A stretch of 11,497 bases of DNA from Myxococcales bacterium (GTDB taxonomy: Bacteria > Myxococcota > Myxococcia > Myxococcales > Myxococcaceae), in contig VFKJ01000284.1 in the NCBI GenBank assembly GCA_009885595.1, forward strand, positions 1 through 11,497, read 5' to 3'. The first letter of the stretch is position 1. Every line of letters begins with the position of its first letter. The notes below the pieces were generated by a model. It had not been told where the DNA came from. It worked only from the letters and a program-made list of their open reading frames with translations, and ran no database searches. Below are positions 1 through 7,500 of the stretch, piece after piece. A program made the translations under genes and the position numbers.

Positions 1-48
1 CAGAACCTGAGCCAGAACCTGAGCCAGAACCTGAGCCAGAACCTGAGC
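1..48 (+). repeat. 12-bp tandem direct repeat, four exact copies
   Basis: The unit cagaacctgagc is repeated exactly four times from 1 to 48 and probably continues to the left of the window. It lies in frame inside the membrane-protein gene and encodes alternating Pro and Glu. The DNA copies are identical despite synonymous Glu and Pro codons, which points to recent repeat expansion by slippage as well as selection for the peptide. Confidence 0.95.
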
Positions 49-470
49 CGGCACCCGAAGCCGAGCCCGACGCGCCGGCGCCCGCGGCCGTGCAGGAGGA
101 GCGGGGCGGGCAGCGGCTGGTGCGCCGGTTGCTCCTCTGGTCCTGCGCGGTGACCGCCGTGACGGCGGTCGCCGGTGGGGTGGCCCTGCTGCTCGAGGCT
201 GCGCGCTTCCAGAGCGTGCTGCTGGTGCCGGCGCTCATTCTGCTGCTGGCGGTGGGGGGCGGGAACCTCATCGCCGCGCTGCTGGAGACCCGGCGCACCG
301 CGGGGAGCGAGCTGGCGATCTCGGTCGCGGGCGCGGCGCTGACGGGGTGGCTGGTGGTGGACCTGGTGATGCTCAGCCGCTTCAGCTGGCTGCAGGGCCT
401 CTACCTGCTGGTGGGGCTGGGCACGGTGGCGGGGGCGCTCTGGTTGTGGCGGGCGCGCCAGGTGGCGTGA
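1..470 (+). CDS. C-terminal part of a Pro-Glu-repeat membrane protein (5' end outside window)
   Basis: The reading frame is open from the left edge to the TGA at 468-470. A GTG at position 90 could be taken as a start, but the frame continues upstream through Glu-Pro repeats, so the real start lies off the window. The visible part has about 15 residues of strict Glu-Pro repeat, an Ala/Pro/Glu linker to about residue 29, a short basic stretch (QRLVRR), then four hydrophobic segments near residues 43-65, 72-94, 103-124 and 130-149 (counted from position 3). It ends in a basic tail (WRARQVA). A charged Pro-rich linker joined to a compact four-helix anchor suggests that an upstream soluble domain, not visible here, is tethered to the inner membrane. 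I do not recognise a family and assign no function. The next gene converges on it from the other strand. Confidence 0.8.
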   Translation, partial: EPEPEPEPEPEPEPEPAPEAEPDAPAPAAVQEERGGQRLVRRLLLWSCAVTAVTAVAGGVALLLEAARFQSVLLVPALILLLAVGGGNLIAALLETRRTAGSELAISVAGAALTGWLVVDLVMLSRFSWLQGLYLLVGLGTVAGALWLWRARQVA

Positions 471-479
471 GCGCGGCGG

Positions 480-500
480 CGCGGGTGCACGAACCTCGCG
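480..500. terminator. Possible hairpin between two convergent genes
   Basis: In the 38-bp gap between the TGA at 470 and the methyltransferase stop at 509, bases 480-486 (cgcgggt) can pair with 493-500 (acctcgcg). This gives 7 base pairs with one bulged T and a 6-base loop. The position suits a shared terminator for convergent genes. There is no T-tract on either side, and chance hairpins are common at this GC content. Confidence 0.3.
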
Positions 501-508
501 ACGAGTGA

Positions 509-1162
509 CTACCGGCGCACGCCCAGCAGCAGGCCGTCGGGCGTGGGGATGCAGACGGTGTCGAAGTGTTGCGTGGCCTCTTCGTGGAAGCGGCGCATGG
601 CCGCCGCGCGGGGCGAGTCTTCCAGCAGTTGGTTGAAGAGGAACGCATTGTCCCCGATGAGCAGGCCGCCCTGGCGCAGGTGCCGGGCGGCCCAGCGGCC
701 GTAGAGGTCGTAGCTCTCCTTGTCGGCGTCGATGAAGACGCCGCAGAACGGGCCCTTCGCCTCGAGGGTGGGCAGCACGTCGACGCCGCGGCCGACGTGC
801 ACGGTGATGCGCTTGCTCTCGCCCGCCTGTTCGATGACCGAGCGCGCCACCTCGGCGTGTCTCGCATCGAACTCGATGGTGTGCACCTCGCCGTCGGGCG
901 GCAGGGCGCGCGCCAGGCGCAGCGCGGAGTACCCCGCGAGGGTGCCCACCTCGACCACCTTGCGCGCGCCCGCCATCCGCAAGAGCAACTCAGTCAACTT
1001 CGCCTCGGAGGGCGCGAGTTGAATCGCCGGCATTCCGTGTTTCCCGGGCGCGTCGAAGGCTTGCTGCAGGGCCGCGTCGTGAGGCGCGTGCAGCCTGGTG
1101 GTCCAGTCCAGCAACTCCGGGGTGAAATAGACGAGGCCCGCGCGCGAGTCGTTGTCAGCCAT
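509..1162 (-). CDS. SAM-dependent O-methyltransferase (caffeoyl-CoA OMT-like, Methyltransf_3)
   Basis: A soluble cytoplasmic class I methyltransferase of 217 residues, the usual size for the family. Family members move a methyl group from S-adenosylmethionine to a catechol-type hydroxyl using a divalent metal. Motif I is VVEVGTLAGYSAL (residues 69-81). The acidic residue for the SAM ribose is in HTIEFDA (E97). The metal ligands are expected in FIDADKESY (D145) and GLLIGDNAF (D171, N172), matching the Asp/Asp-Asn arrangement of the family. The ATG at 1162 is chosen because a GGAAG lies 4 bases upstream; an in-frame GTG at 1195 would add 11 residues but has no ribosome site. The gene is divergent from the exbD-like gene, with a 54-bp gap that must hold both promoters. 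The substrate cannot be told: it may act on a secondary metabolite or a small phenolic. Family call is firm, substrate unknown. Confidence 0.92.
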   Translation of the reverse strand: MADNDSRAGLVYFTPELLDWTTRLHAPHDAALQQAFDAPGKHGMPAIQLAPSEAKLTELLLRMAGARKVVEVGTLAGYSALRLARALPPDGEVHTIEFDARHAEVARSVIEQAGESKRITVHVGRGVDVLPTLEAKGPFCGVFIDADKESYDLYGRWAARHLRQGGLLIGDNAFLFNQLLEDSPRAAAMRRFHEEATQHFDTVCIPTPDGLLLGVRR

Positions 1163-1166
1163 GCGA

Positions 1167-1171
1167 CTTCC
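1167..1171 (-). promoter_or_regulatory. Ribosome binding site deciding the methyltransferase start
   Basis: Read on the minus strand this is GGAAG, 4 bases before the ATG at 1162. It favours this start over the upstream in-frame GTG at 1195, which has no purine-rich site in front of it. Confidence 0.5.
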
Positions 1172-1216
1172 ATAACGGATCGAAACCCGATTCACAGCGC
1201 CGCTGTCTGCTCGCGC

Positions 1217-1702
1217 ATGGCTGGTGGAATGGACTTAGGGACGAGCTCGAAGGGCGGCAAGAAGCCGCTCGACGCGATGATCAACCTGGTGCCCTTCATC
1301 GATCTGATGGCGGTCACCATCGTGTTCCTGATCATGACCGCGGTGTGGACCCAGCTGGGCCGGCTGCAGGTCTCGCAGCCGTCGCACGGAGGAGAGGAGC
1401 CGCCTGGCCCGGAGCAGCCCATCACGCTGCTCATCTCGGAGAAGGAGCTGCGCCTCACGGTGGGCGGCTCCCAGCTCGACCCCATCCCCATCGTGCGCGA
1501 CGAGCACGGCCGCCTGGAGACCGCCGCCCTGGTGACGAAGCTTCGCCGCCTCAAGGAGCAGCAGCCCGAGCAAGCCACCATCACCCTCTCCACCGAAGAC
1601 GCGGTGAAGTACGAGGACCTGGTGCGGCTGATCGACACCGTGGTGCGGGACGGGCCCGACACCCTCTTCCCCTCGGTGTCCGTCACTCCGGCGACGGGCT
1701 GA
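1217..1702 (+). CDS. ExbD/TolR-family biopolymer transport protein
   Basis: A 161-residue inner-membrane protein of ExbD/TolR type. In this family ExbD pairs with the ExbB/TolQ proton channel and passes proton-motive energy to envelope partners. The sequence has a basic cytoplasmic N-terminus (SSKGGKKPLDAMIN), one membrane helix at about residues 26-45, and a periplasmic domain of about 115 residues. The helix begins PFIDLMAVTIVFL and keeps the family's essential membrane aspartate at D29 (the equivalent of D25 in E. coli ExbD). The periplasmic part ends in the usual pattern: a helix (ETAALVTKLRRLKE), a strand (ATITLSTED) and a helix (YEDLVRLIDTVV). The start is uncertain: ATG 1217 has no clear ribosome site, and ATG 1229 (MDLGTSSKGG) has a GGTGGA directly against it. 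No exbB/tolQ or tonB/tolA is visible, so it is an orphan here. Its 3' end overlaps the minus-strand PIN remnant by 20 bp. Confidence 0.88.
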   Translation: MAGGMDLGTSSKGGKKPLDAMINLVPFIDLMAVTIVFLIMTAVWTQLGRLQVSQPSHGGEEPPGPEQPITLLISEKELRLTVGGSQLDPIPIVRDEHGRLETAALVTKLRRLKEQQPEQATITLSTEDAVKYEDLVRLIDTVVRDGPDTLFPSVSVTPATG

Positions 1703-1829
1703 TTGAGGCCGCGGGCGGGCGGTGAGCGCGCTCGATGCGGGTGACGACTTCAGCCGCGAGCCGGTGATTGCGGTCCGACGCGTCGAGCGCAGCCAGGATG
1801 GCGCTGGAGTCCAACAGGACCTGCCTCAT
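1683..1829 (-). pseudogene. Truncated PIN-domain (VapC-like) toxin remnant
   Basis: From the ATG at 1829 the frame reads MRQVLLDSSAILAALDAS and then DRNHRLAAEVVTRIE. This is the typical opening of a PIN-domain ribonuclease: a hydrophobic strand, the first metal-binding aspartate (D7) and the first two helices. A full PIN toxin is about 130 residues and carries further acidic residues in its middle and C-terminus. Here the similarity stops after about 35 residues, and a short Pro/Ser-rich tail runs to a TGA at 1683-1685, inside the antisense of the exbD 3' end. The nuclease would lack most of its active site, so it is called a pseudogene. The start overlaps the stop of the upstream antitoxin-like frame (ATGA). 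The PIN call rests on the N-terminal pattern only. Confidence 0.6.
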
Positions 1830-1969
1830 GGGCCGAACAGCGCGGCGCGCTTGTCTTCCGACCCGGGCCCGCGGCCTCCGCTCTTGTAGGCGCCCACCAT
1901 TCGCACGAAGGGGTGGCCTGGCGTCAGCGGTTCGGGTTTGGGAGCGCGCTGACGAGCACGCCGGTCCAA
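1826..1969 (-). pseudogene. Probable antitoxin remnant upstream of the PIN fragment
   Basis: On the minus strand a frame ending at the TGA 1828-1826 encodes a C-terminal stretch GHPFVRMVGAYKSGGRG followed by PGSEDKRAALFGP. The stop overlaps the PIN start by the four bases ATGA, the usual translational coupling of antitoxin and toxin. The short, charged, Gly/Arg-rich tail fits the toxin-wrapping end of an antitoxin, but I recognise no named family. No DNA-binding N-terminus is seen. The only in-frame start that gives a reasonable length is a TTG at 1969 (48 residues) without a clear ribosome site; an ATG at 1900 would give 24 residues. The 5' part may have been lost when the histidine kinase gene, ending at 2000, became its neighbour. 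It could also be a complete small protein. The partner role is inferred from position. Confidence 0.4.
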
Positions 1970-1999
1970 CGGACTGACCCGACGGATCGGCCGTCTTGC

Positions 2000-2935
2000 T
2001 CAGGCCGCGGGTTGGGCGGTCAGCGGCAGGCAGACGCTGAACGCCGCGCCCCCCAGCGGCGAGCGCGCGTATTCGACGCGGCCCCCGTGGGCGAGGGCGC
2101 ACTCCCGCACCGAGACCAGCCCCAGCCCGGTGCCGTGGGGCTTGGTGGTGGCGAACGGCTTGAAGAGCAGCGCCTCCATGCCCTCGGGCAGGCCCTGGCC
2201 GTCGTCGTGCACCTCGAGCCGCGCCTCGTTCTGCTGCACCCGCACCCGCACCTCGATCCGGCCGCGGCCGCCCGTCGCTTCGGCGGCGTTGATCAACAGG
2301 TTGATCAGCACCTGATCAATCAACACCGGGAACACGGGCAAGGCCACCGCCTCGGGCGCGTCGACGCTGACCTGGCAGTGCTTGAGCGCGCTGTGCCCGC
2401 GGAGCAGCCCGACGATGCGCTCCACCATCGCCTTGAGCTCGCCCTGCACGCGCTTGCTCACGTCGCGGTTGCGGCCCATCTCCTTGAGGTCGCGAAAGAG
2501 CTTGTTGAGCGAGTCCATCGCGTGCTGGGCGTCCCGCACGCCCTCGCGGTTCTCCGCGCTCAACCCGCCCTCCTGCGCCAGCAGGTTCAAGGTGGAGCCC
2601 ACCACCTGGGAGATGTTGTTGGCGTCGTGCGCGATCGAGCTGACGAACAACCCCGCCAGTGCGGTGCGCTCGCTCTTGAGCAGCGTCTCCCGGGCCCGCG
2701 CGGCTTCTTCGGCGTCGGCGAGCTGCTTGCGCAGCACCACGTGCGCCACCAGGAAGAGCCCCAGCGCGGTCACCGCCACGAAGGCGATGCCCTTGAAGCG
2801 CTCCAACCGCTCCAGCTCTTCGACCGAGCCGGCCAGTGAGCGCGCGATGGCCCCGCTCACCACGATGTAGGCGCCGGCGATCGACGCGTAGGCGCCCGCG
2901 ATCACCGCTGCCCGCCTCGTGTTCGACCTCATCAT
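2000..2935 (-). CDS. Membrane-bound sensor histidine kinase (orphan)
   Basis: A 311-residue histidine kinase. Two membrane helices (about residues 9-31 and 47-68) flank a very short loop, so it has almost no periplasmic sensor. A coiled-coil-like stretch (QLADAEEAARARETLLKSE) leads to the H-box SIAHDANNISQ with the phosphoacceptor H103, of the HDxNN type. The ATP-binding domain has an N-box (INLLINAAEA, N216), G1 (DDGQG, D245), an F-box (FKPF, near 258-261) and G2 (GTGLGL, 268-273). All catalytic boxes are present, so it should autophosphorylate. The ATG at 2935 begins MMRSNTRR; a second ATG follows directly at 2932, and neither has a good ribosome site. The frame stays open upstream into the antisense of the isomerase gene, which I treat as a shadow. 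It lies 71 bp downstream of the isomerase gene on the same strand. No response regulator is in the window, so its partner is presumably elsewhere. Confidence 0.9.
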   Translation of the reverse strand: MMRSNTRRAAVIAGAYASIAGAYIVVSGAIARSLAGSVEELERLERFKGIAFVAVTALGLFLVAHVVLRKQLADAEEAARARETLLKSERTALAGLFVSSIAHDANNISQVVGSTLNLLAQEGGLSAENREGVRDAQHAMDSLNKLFRDLKEMGRNRDVSKRVQGELKAMVERIVGLLRGHSALKHCQVSVDAPEAVALPVFPVLIDQVLINLLINAAEATGGRGRIEVRVRVQQNEARLEVHDDGQGLPEGMEALLFKPFATTKPHGTGLGLVSVRECALAHGGRVEYARSPLGGAAFSVCLPLTAQPAA

Positions 2936-3006
2936 CGGCGGCGCACGTTGCCACGAACGCGCGGGGGTCACGAGCACCGCGAGAGGGAGGTCGATTTTGA
3001 CTGACG

Positions 3007-3420
3007 TCAGGGCTCGATGGCCAGCAACTCGACCTCGAAGAGCAGGTGCGAACGAGGAGGGATGGGGCCGACCGCCTTGTCGCCGTAGCCCAGCCGCGGG
3101 GGAACCGTGAGGCGCCGCTTGCCGCCCACCTTCATGCCGAGCAGGCCCTGGTCCCACCCCTTGATCACCCTGCGCGCGCCGAGTCGGAAACGGAGCGGGT
3201 CTTTCCCCAGCGAAGAATCGAACTGCGTCCCGCTGGTGAGGGTGCCGGTGTAGTGCACCACCAGGTTCGAGCCGGAGATCGCCGTCTCTCCTTTGCCCGT
3301 CACCAGGTCTTCCACGCGCAGCTCGTCGGGGTACTGCTCGACGACGTCTTCCACCGGCTCGGGCGCGGTCGCTCGGCACGAGGTCAACACCAGCACGCTG
3401 GCCACCAGGAAGCGCTTCAT
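3007..3420 (-). CDS. FKBP-type peptidyl-prolyl cis-trans isomerase, lipoprotein
   Basis: A 137-residue single-domain FKBP isomerase, which in this family speeds proline peptide-bond rotation during protein folding. The N-terminus (MKRFLVASVLVLTSC) is a lipoprotein signal with lipobox LTSC (C15), followed by Arg, so it is probably outer-membrane anchored and faces the periplasm. A linker to about residue 30 precedes the FKBP fold. By comparison with human FKBP12 the pocket residues are kept: Y57, F67, D68, F78, V85, I86, W89, Y112, I120 and F128. The isomerase should therefore be active. The ATG at 3420 is chosen because it starts the signal peptide and has GGAGAG 5 bases upstream; an in-frame start at 3495 lies inside the esterase gene. 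The first base of its start codon is the last base of the esterase stop (TGATG), implying translational coupling. Confidence 0.95.
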   Translation of the reverse strand: MKRFLVASVLVLTSCRATAPEPVEDVVEQYPDELRVEDLVTGKGETAISGSNLVVHYTGTLTSGTQFDSSLGKDPLRFRLGARRVIKGWDQGLLGMKVGGKRRLTVPPRLGYGDKAVGPIPPRSHLLFEVELLAIEP

Positions 3421-4421
3421 CAGCTCTCTCCGCGTTGGGCGCGCCAGGCGCGGCCGAAGAAGAATTGGAACGGCAGGTGAAGGCGCGCGGCCCACGAGTG
3501 CTCGTCGTGCAGCCCCTCGGGGAAGCTGAACTGCAGCAGGTCGACGCCCAGCCGAAAGCCGCGGCTCAGCAGCAGATCTCGCATCGCGTTGGTGGCGTCG
3601 TAGTTGTCTTTGGGCCAGCCGCTGTCCAGGTACACCAGCAGCTTGCGGCGGGGCTCGGTGGCGATGCGCTCGAACAGATCATCCATCAGGCCAAACGTGC
3701 TCGACAGGCACGCCACCCGGCCGAACACCTCGGGCTGCTCCCACGCCAGGTGCAGCGCGGCCACGCCGCCCAGGGAGCTGCCCATCACCACCGTGTCCTC
3801 GGGCGCGATGCGGGTGCGGTGGTGGTAGTCGATCAACGGCTTGAGCTTCTGCGCGAGGAAGCGCCCGTACGCGCCGTAGCCGGGCCGGGTGTAGTCCTTC
3901 ATGCGATCGGCCGGCGCCACGCCCACCACGATCGCCTTTCGCAGCGCGTTCATCTGGTCGAGGCGATCCATCGTCTCGTCCACCCGCCACTCGTGCCCCC
4001 GGAACGCCTCCTCGGGGAAGAAGAGGTTCTGCCCGTCTTGCATGTAGAGCACCGGGAAGCGGTGCAGGGTGTTCTCGTCGTAGCCGGGCGGGTGGTACAC
4101 GCGCACCGCGCGCGTCTGGCCCTCGAACTCCACCTGGTGGAGGTCGGAGACCTGGCCCCGCTCCTCGCCGAAGAAGTACGGCCACAGGCGGCGCTCGGGC
4201 TCGTGCTTCGAGAGCACGTAGTTGCGCCCGCGCGCCCAGTGCAGGGTCTCGCCGTCGAGCAGACAGGGCTTGAGCTCGAGGTTCTGCAAAGGGAACTCCA
4301 CCTCGAAGAAGGCCTGCGTCGGGGTGGTCTGGGCCGGGAGCACGTCTCGTTCCCAATCTGCCGCGGTGCGCAGGACCAGGCGTTGTCCTGCACAGAGCGG
4401 GTACGTCACGCACAGGCGCAT
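3420..4421 (-). CDS. Alpha/beta-hydrolase esterase (Fes/esterase D-like family)
   Basis: A 333-residue alpha/beta hydrolase of the putative-esterase family, which includes enterochelin esterase and esterase D. The N-terminal ~70 residues form a beta-rich accessory region reminiscent of the N-terminal beta-domain in enterobactin-esterase-like or starch-binding-fold proteins. A linker is followed by the hydrolase core with RAVRVYHPPGYDE (105-116) and FPVLYMQDGQNLF (122-134). The nucleophile elbow is GSSLGG (214-219, Ser216). The acid is probably D266 in LVYLDSG, and the base probably H308 in the HDEHSW segment near the C-terminus. No signal peptide is seen, so it is probably cytoplasmic. The ATG at 4421 has only a weak CGGG in front of it. 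It is the first gene of the minus-strand operon with the FKBP isomerase. The substrate is not evident: it could be a siderophore, an acyl-sugar or another ester, and no siderophore genes are nearby. Confidence 0.88.
   Translation of the reverse strand: MRLCVTYPLCAGQRLVLRTAADWERDVLPAQTTPTQAFFEVEFPLQNLELKPCLLDGETLHWARGRNYVLSKHEPERRLWPYFFGEERGQVSDLHQVEFEGQTRAVRVYHPPGYDENTLHRFPVLYMQDGQNLFFPEEAFRGHEWRVDETMDRLDQMNALRKAIVVGVAPADRMKDYTRPGYGAYGRFLAQKLKPLIDYHHRTRIAPEDTVVMGSSLGGVAALHLAWEQPEVFGRVACLSSTFGLMDDLFERIATEPRRKLLVYLDSGWPKDNYDATNAMRDLLLSRGFRLGVDLLQFSFPEGLHDEHSWAARLHLPFQFFFGRAWRAQRGES
3426..3431 (-). promoter_or_regulatory. Ribosome binding site of the FKBP isomerase gene
   Basis: Read on the minus strand this is GGAGAG, 5 bases before the ATG at 3420 and inside the last codons of the esterase gene. 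It supports the lipoprotein start and coupled translation of the two genes. Confidence 0.65.
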
Positions 4422-4585
4422 GCCCGAGTCTCTAGCGCGTCAGTGACGGCTGGTGTGCGCGAGTGTTCAGCCCGCGAACGACGACGCCTCCCTCGCCACC
4501 CCCGGAATTCATGCCATAAGGTCGACACCTTTGGAGCGGGCGCCGGCCCCTCCGCACACTTTCCTCGAGGCAGGAGCCTGAAAGA
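4422..4585. promoter_or_regulatory. Divergent intergenic region for esterase and VWA lipoprotein genes
   Basis: These 164 bp separate two divergent genes, so both promoters should lie here. The stretch around 4505-4540 is the least GC-rich part. I could not pick a -35/-10 pair with confidence on either strand. An AGGAG at 4572-4576 lies 9 bases before the ATG at 4586 and is the likely ribosome site of the lipoprotein gene. No ORF or hairpin stands out. Confidence 0.45.
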
Positions 4586-7500
4586 ATGCTGAAGCGATCG
4601 AACGTGATGCTGCTCGGCGTGTTTCTCGTCGCCGCCCAGGGCTGTGAGAACTGCCGGCCGGTCGGCAGCACCTCGAGCAACAAAGGTGAGGTGCGCATCA
4701 TCTACACCGAGGGCGGAAGCCAGCTCGTCGGCGATGACGGCGTCTACGACTTCGGCACCGTCTCGATGGGCAAGACGGTGAGCCAGAAGCTGGTGGTGCA
4801 GAACGGCGGCCTGGGCGCGTTGGTCGTTCGCTCGTTCGCCAAGACCAGCGGAGACGCGGCGAAGGTGGGCAGCTTCATCGACGAACCCAGCCCCGTGTTC
4901 AGCGTGATGTTCGACACCGAGACCACCGTCTCGCCCGGCGAGTCGGTGGAGTTTCAGATCGACTTCTCCCCGCCCGTGGTCGAGGGCGTGGTGCAGGTCC
5001 CGCACCAGACGGTGCTCTCGATGGGCTCGGCGAACACCGTCATCGGCAAGGAGAACGCCAGCATCACCCTCAAGGGGCTGGCGGTGTCGGGCGAGTGCGA
5101 CCTGCCGGCGGTGATCGACTTCGGCGCGGTGGCGCGCGGCGACAGCTTCGACGTCGTCTACAGCTACGTGAACCAGCGCCCCATCGAGACCCACGGCTAC
5201 CTGGGCGCGGTGGAGTCGGCGCAGGGCGACGGCTTCTTCCTCATCTCGGCCGACTCGCCGCGCGGTGAGTTCGTCATCGGCGGCGGCCGCAGCAAGGACG
5301 CCACCTTCACCTTCAAGCCCACCGAGGCGCGCGACTACAGCGCCAGCGTGCGCATGCGCCGCGCCGACGGGTGCCCGGAGAAGCCGGTGCGACTGATCGG
5401 CACCGGCGTGGGCGCGGTGCTCACCTGGACGCCCTCGCTGATCGACTTCGGCTACGCGCCCCCGGGCACGGCCCTTCCGGGCGAGGTGACCTTCAGCAAC
5501 CTCGCCCTCAGCCCGGTGGCGCTGAGCACCCTCGCCACCCGCGAGGGCGCGAACGTCAGCGCCGTCTTCAAGGTGACCGAGGCGCAGTCGACCACCGAGC
5601 TCACCGCCCAGACCGTGCCTCCCGGGGTGCGCGGCGCCGACGGCGTCATCGTGCCGGGCACCGCGAAGGTGAAGCTCTCGTTCAAGCCGCTGGTGCTCGG
5701 GCCCCGTGCCGGCCAGCTGGTCGCCAACACCTCGCTCTTGAACCAGCCGATGGTGAGCATCAACCTGCGCGGCGTGGGCGGCGGCCCCGACATCGACGCC
5801 CGCCCCTCGCCCACGCTCGCCTTCGGCCGCATCGCGTACTTCGCCAGCGCCAGCCCCGCGACCTTCGCCAGCCGCAAGCTCACCGTGCAGAACGTGGGCA
5901 CCCGGCCCACCCCGGCTGACGCGCGCGCCAACCTGAAGCTCGGAATGCCCGACGGCGCCGGCGGCTACGTGAAGCCCTACTGGGAAGTGACGCCGCGCGC
6001 CGGCTCGAGCCTGGATGAAATCTGCGTGGGCCTGTTCGACGCAGCCACCAACACCTGCGCCCAGGATCTCCCGGCGTCCGGCGCGGGCCGCTACGATCCC
6101 GCGGTCGGCCTGGAAGCGGGCGCGGGCACCAGCATCCTCGACATCCCCATTCGCGTGACCCCCAACGGCCTGGGCCTGCGCGAGTTCGAGCTCAAGCTCT
6201 TCTCGAACGATCCCGACGAGCCGGTGACCACCCTCACGGTGACGGCGAACTCGGTGAACCTGCCGCCCTGCGACGTGGAGATCACCCCCATCGCGCTCGC
6301 CTTCGGCATCGTCTCGCCCCCCGCCATCAAGGACCTCGGGTTCACCATTCGCAACCGGCTCACCGGCCCCAACGATCTCTGCCTGATGTCGAACCTGCAG
6401 CTGCAGCCGGAGACCGGCACGCCCCCCGGCATGCCCGCGGTGTTCTCGCTGCCCGGCGGCCCCATCAACGAGCTCGAGCTGATGCCCGCGGAGACCCGCC
6501 AGGTGATGGTGCGCGCCTGGCCGCAGGGCCAGCTGCCGTCCACGCCCGCGCAGGTGGTGGGCCACGTGTCGTTCAACCTGGCAGACCCGGTGGCGCCGCA
6601 GCGCGACGTCGCGCTCACCACCACCATCGCCAACAGCTGCCTCACCATCTCGCCCAGCACCTTGGACTTCGGCGTGGTGAAGAAGGACTGCAACTCGCCC
6701 AACCGGAACTTCCAGATCTACAACTCGTGCTCGACCGACGTGGTGATCAACTCGTCGCAGATGGGCTCGGCGGCCGGTGAAGGCCCCGGCGGCCCCAACT
6801 GCCCGGGCACCGCGCCCTGCCCGGAGTTCCACGTGGTCACCGGCATCGCCGGCGGCACGCGCATCACGCCCGGCAACGCCACCCCGGTGACGTTCTCGCT
6901 CAAGTACCGCCCCATCAACTACGGGCCCGACACCGGCGCCTTCGTGATCAGCGTCACCCAGGGCGGCCAGCCGCTCGACTACGTGGTGGCGCTGCAGGGC
7001 CGCGGCGACACCCTGGGGCTGAACACCGACACCTTCCGCCAGGACACCAAGCCCAAGGCAGACATCCTGCTGGTGATCGACGACTCCTGCTCGATGTACG
7101 ACAAGCAGACGGCGCTGGCCTCGAACATGGCCTCGTTCCTCCAGTACGCCACCAGCAACCAGGTCGACTTCCACCTGGCGGTGACGAACACCGAGCTGGG
7201 CGACCCGAACCGCGGCAAGTTCTGCACTGGCAGCGGCACCGGCAGCGCGCCCTGCCCACACGGCAACAAGATCCTCACCCCCACCACGCCCAACCTCGCC
7301 AGCGAGTTCGCCACCCTGGTGAACGTCGGGACCCATGGAGGCTCGGAGTCGTGCCTGGAGCCCGCCACCCGCGCGCTGACGACGCCCTTCATCACCGACC
7401 CCGCCTCGAACGCGGGCTTCCTCCGCCAGGAGGCGGTGCTGGCGGTGGTGTGCGTGACCGACGCGCGCGAACAGGCGCCCCAGGCGCCGGCGTTCTATTT

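Noticed and set aside
1..48. CRISPR-like or regulatory repeat array
   Set aside because: There are no spacers; the units are directly abutted, 12 bp long and in frame as a Pro-Glu coding tract.
90..470. Complete small gene starting at GTG 90
   Set aside because: The frame is open upstream and encodes a continuous Glu-Pro repeat and linker, so the GTG is internal to a longer gene.
566..1216. 5' extension of the exbD-like frame to 566
   Set aside because: It lies antisense to the methyltransferase and gives Arg/Ala/Val-rich residues. ExbD proteins are normally about 130-160 residues and begin just before the membrane helix.
2936..3379. N-terminal extension of the histidine kinase frame upstream to 3379
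   Set aside because: The extra residues are Arg/Gly-rich and overlap the FKBP gene in another frame. Hydrophobic and kinase-like sequence begins only after the ATG at 2935.
3435..4592. Plus-strand open frame of 385 codons opposite the esterase
   Set aside because: It is a shadow: the esterase on the minus strand has a clear GSSLGG elbow, catalytic His region and family-like length, and this frame has no recognisable motif.
4406..7336. Open frame of 976 codons on the minus strand, opposite the VWA lipoprotein gene
   Set aside because: The translation is dominated by His, Arg, Ala, Val and Gly with no domain, and it mirrors the third-position GC bias of the real gene. The plus-strand frame has a signal peptide, repeats and a VWA domain.
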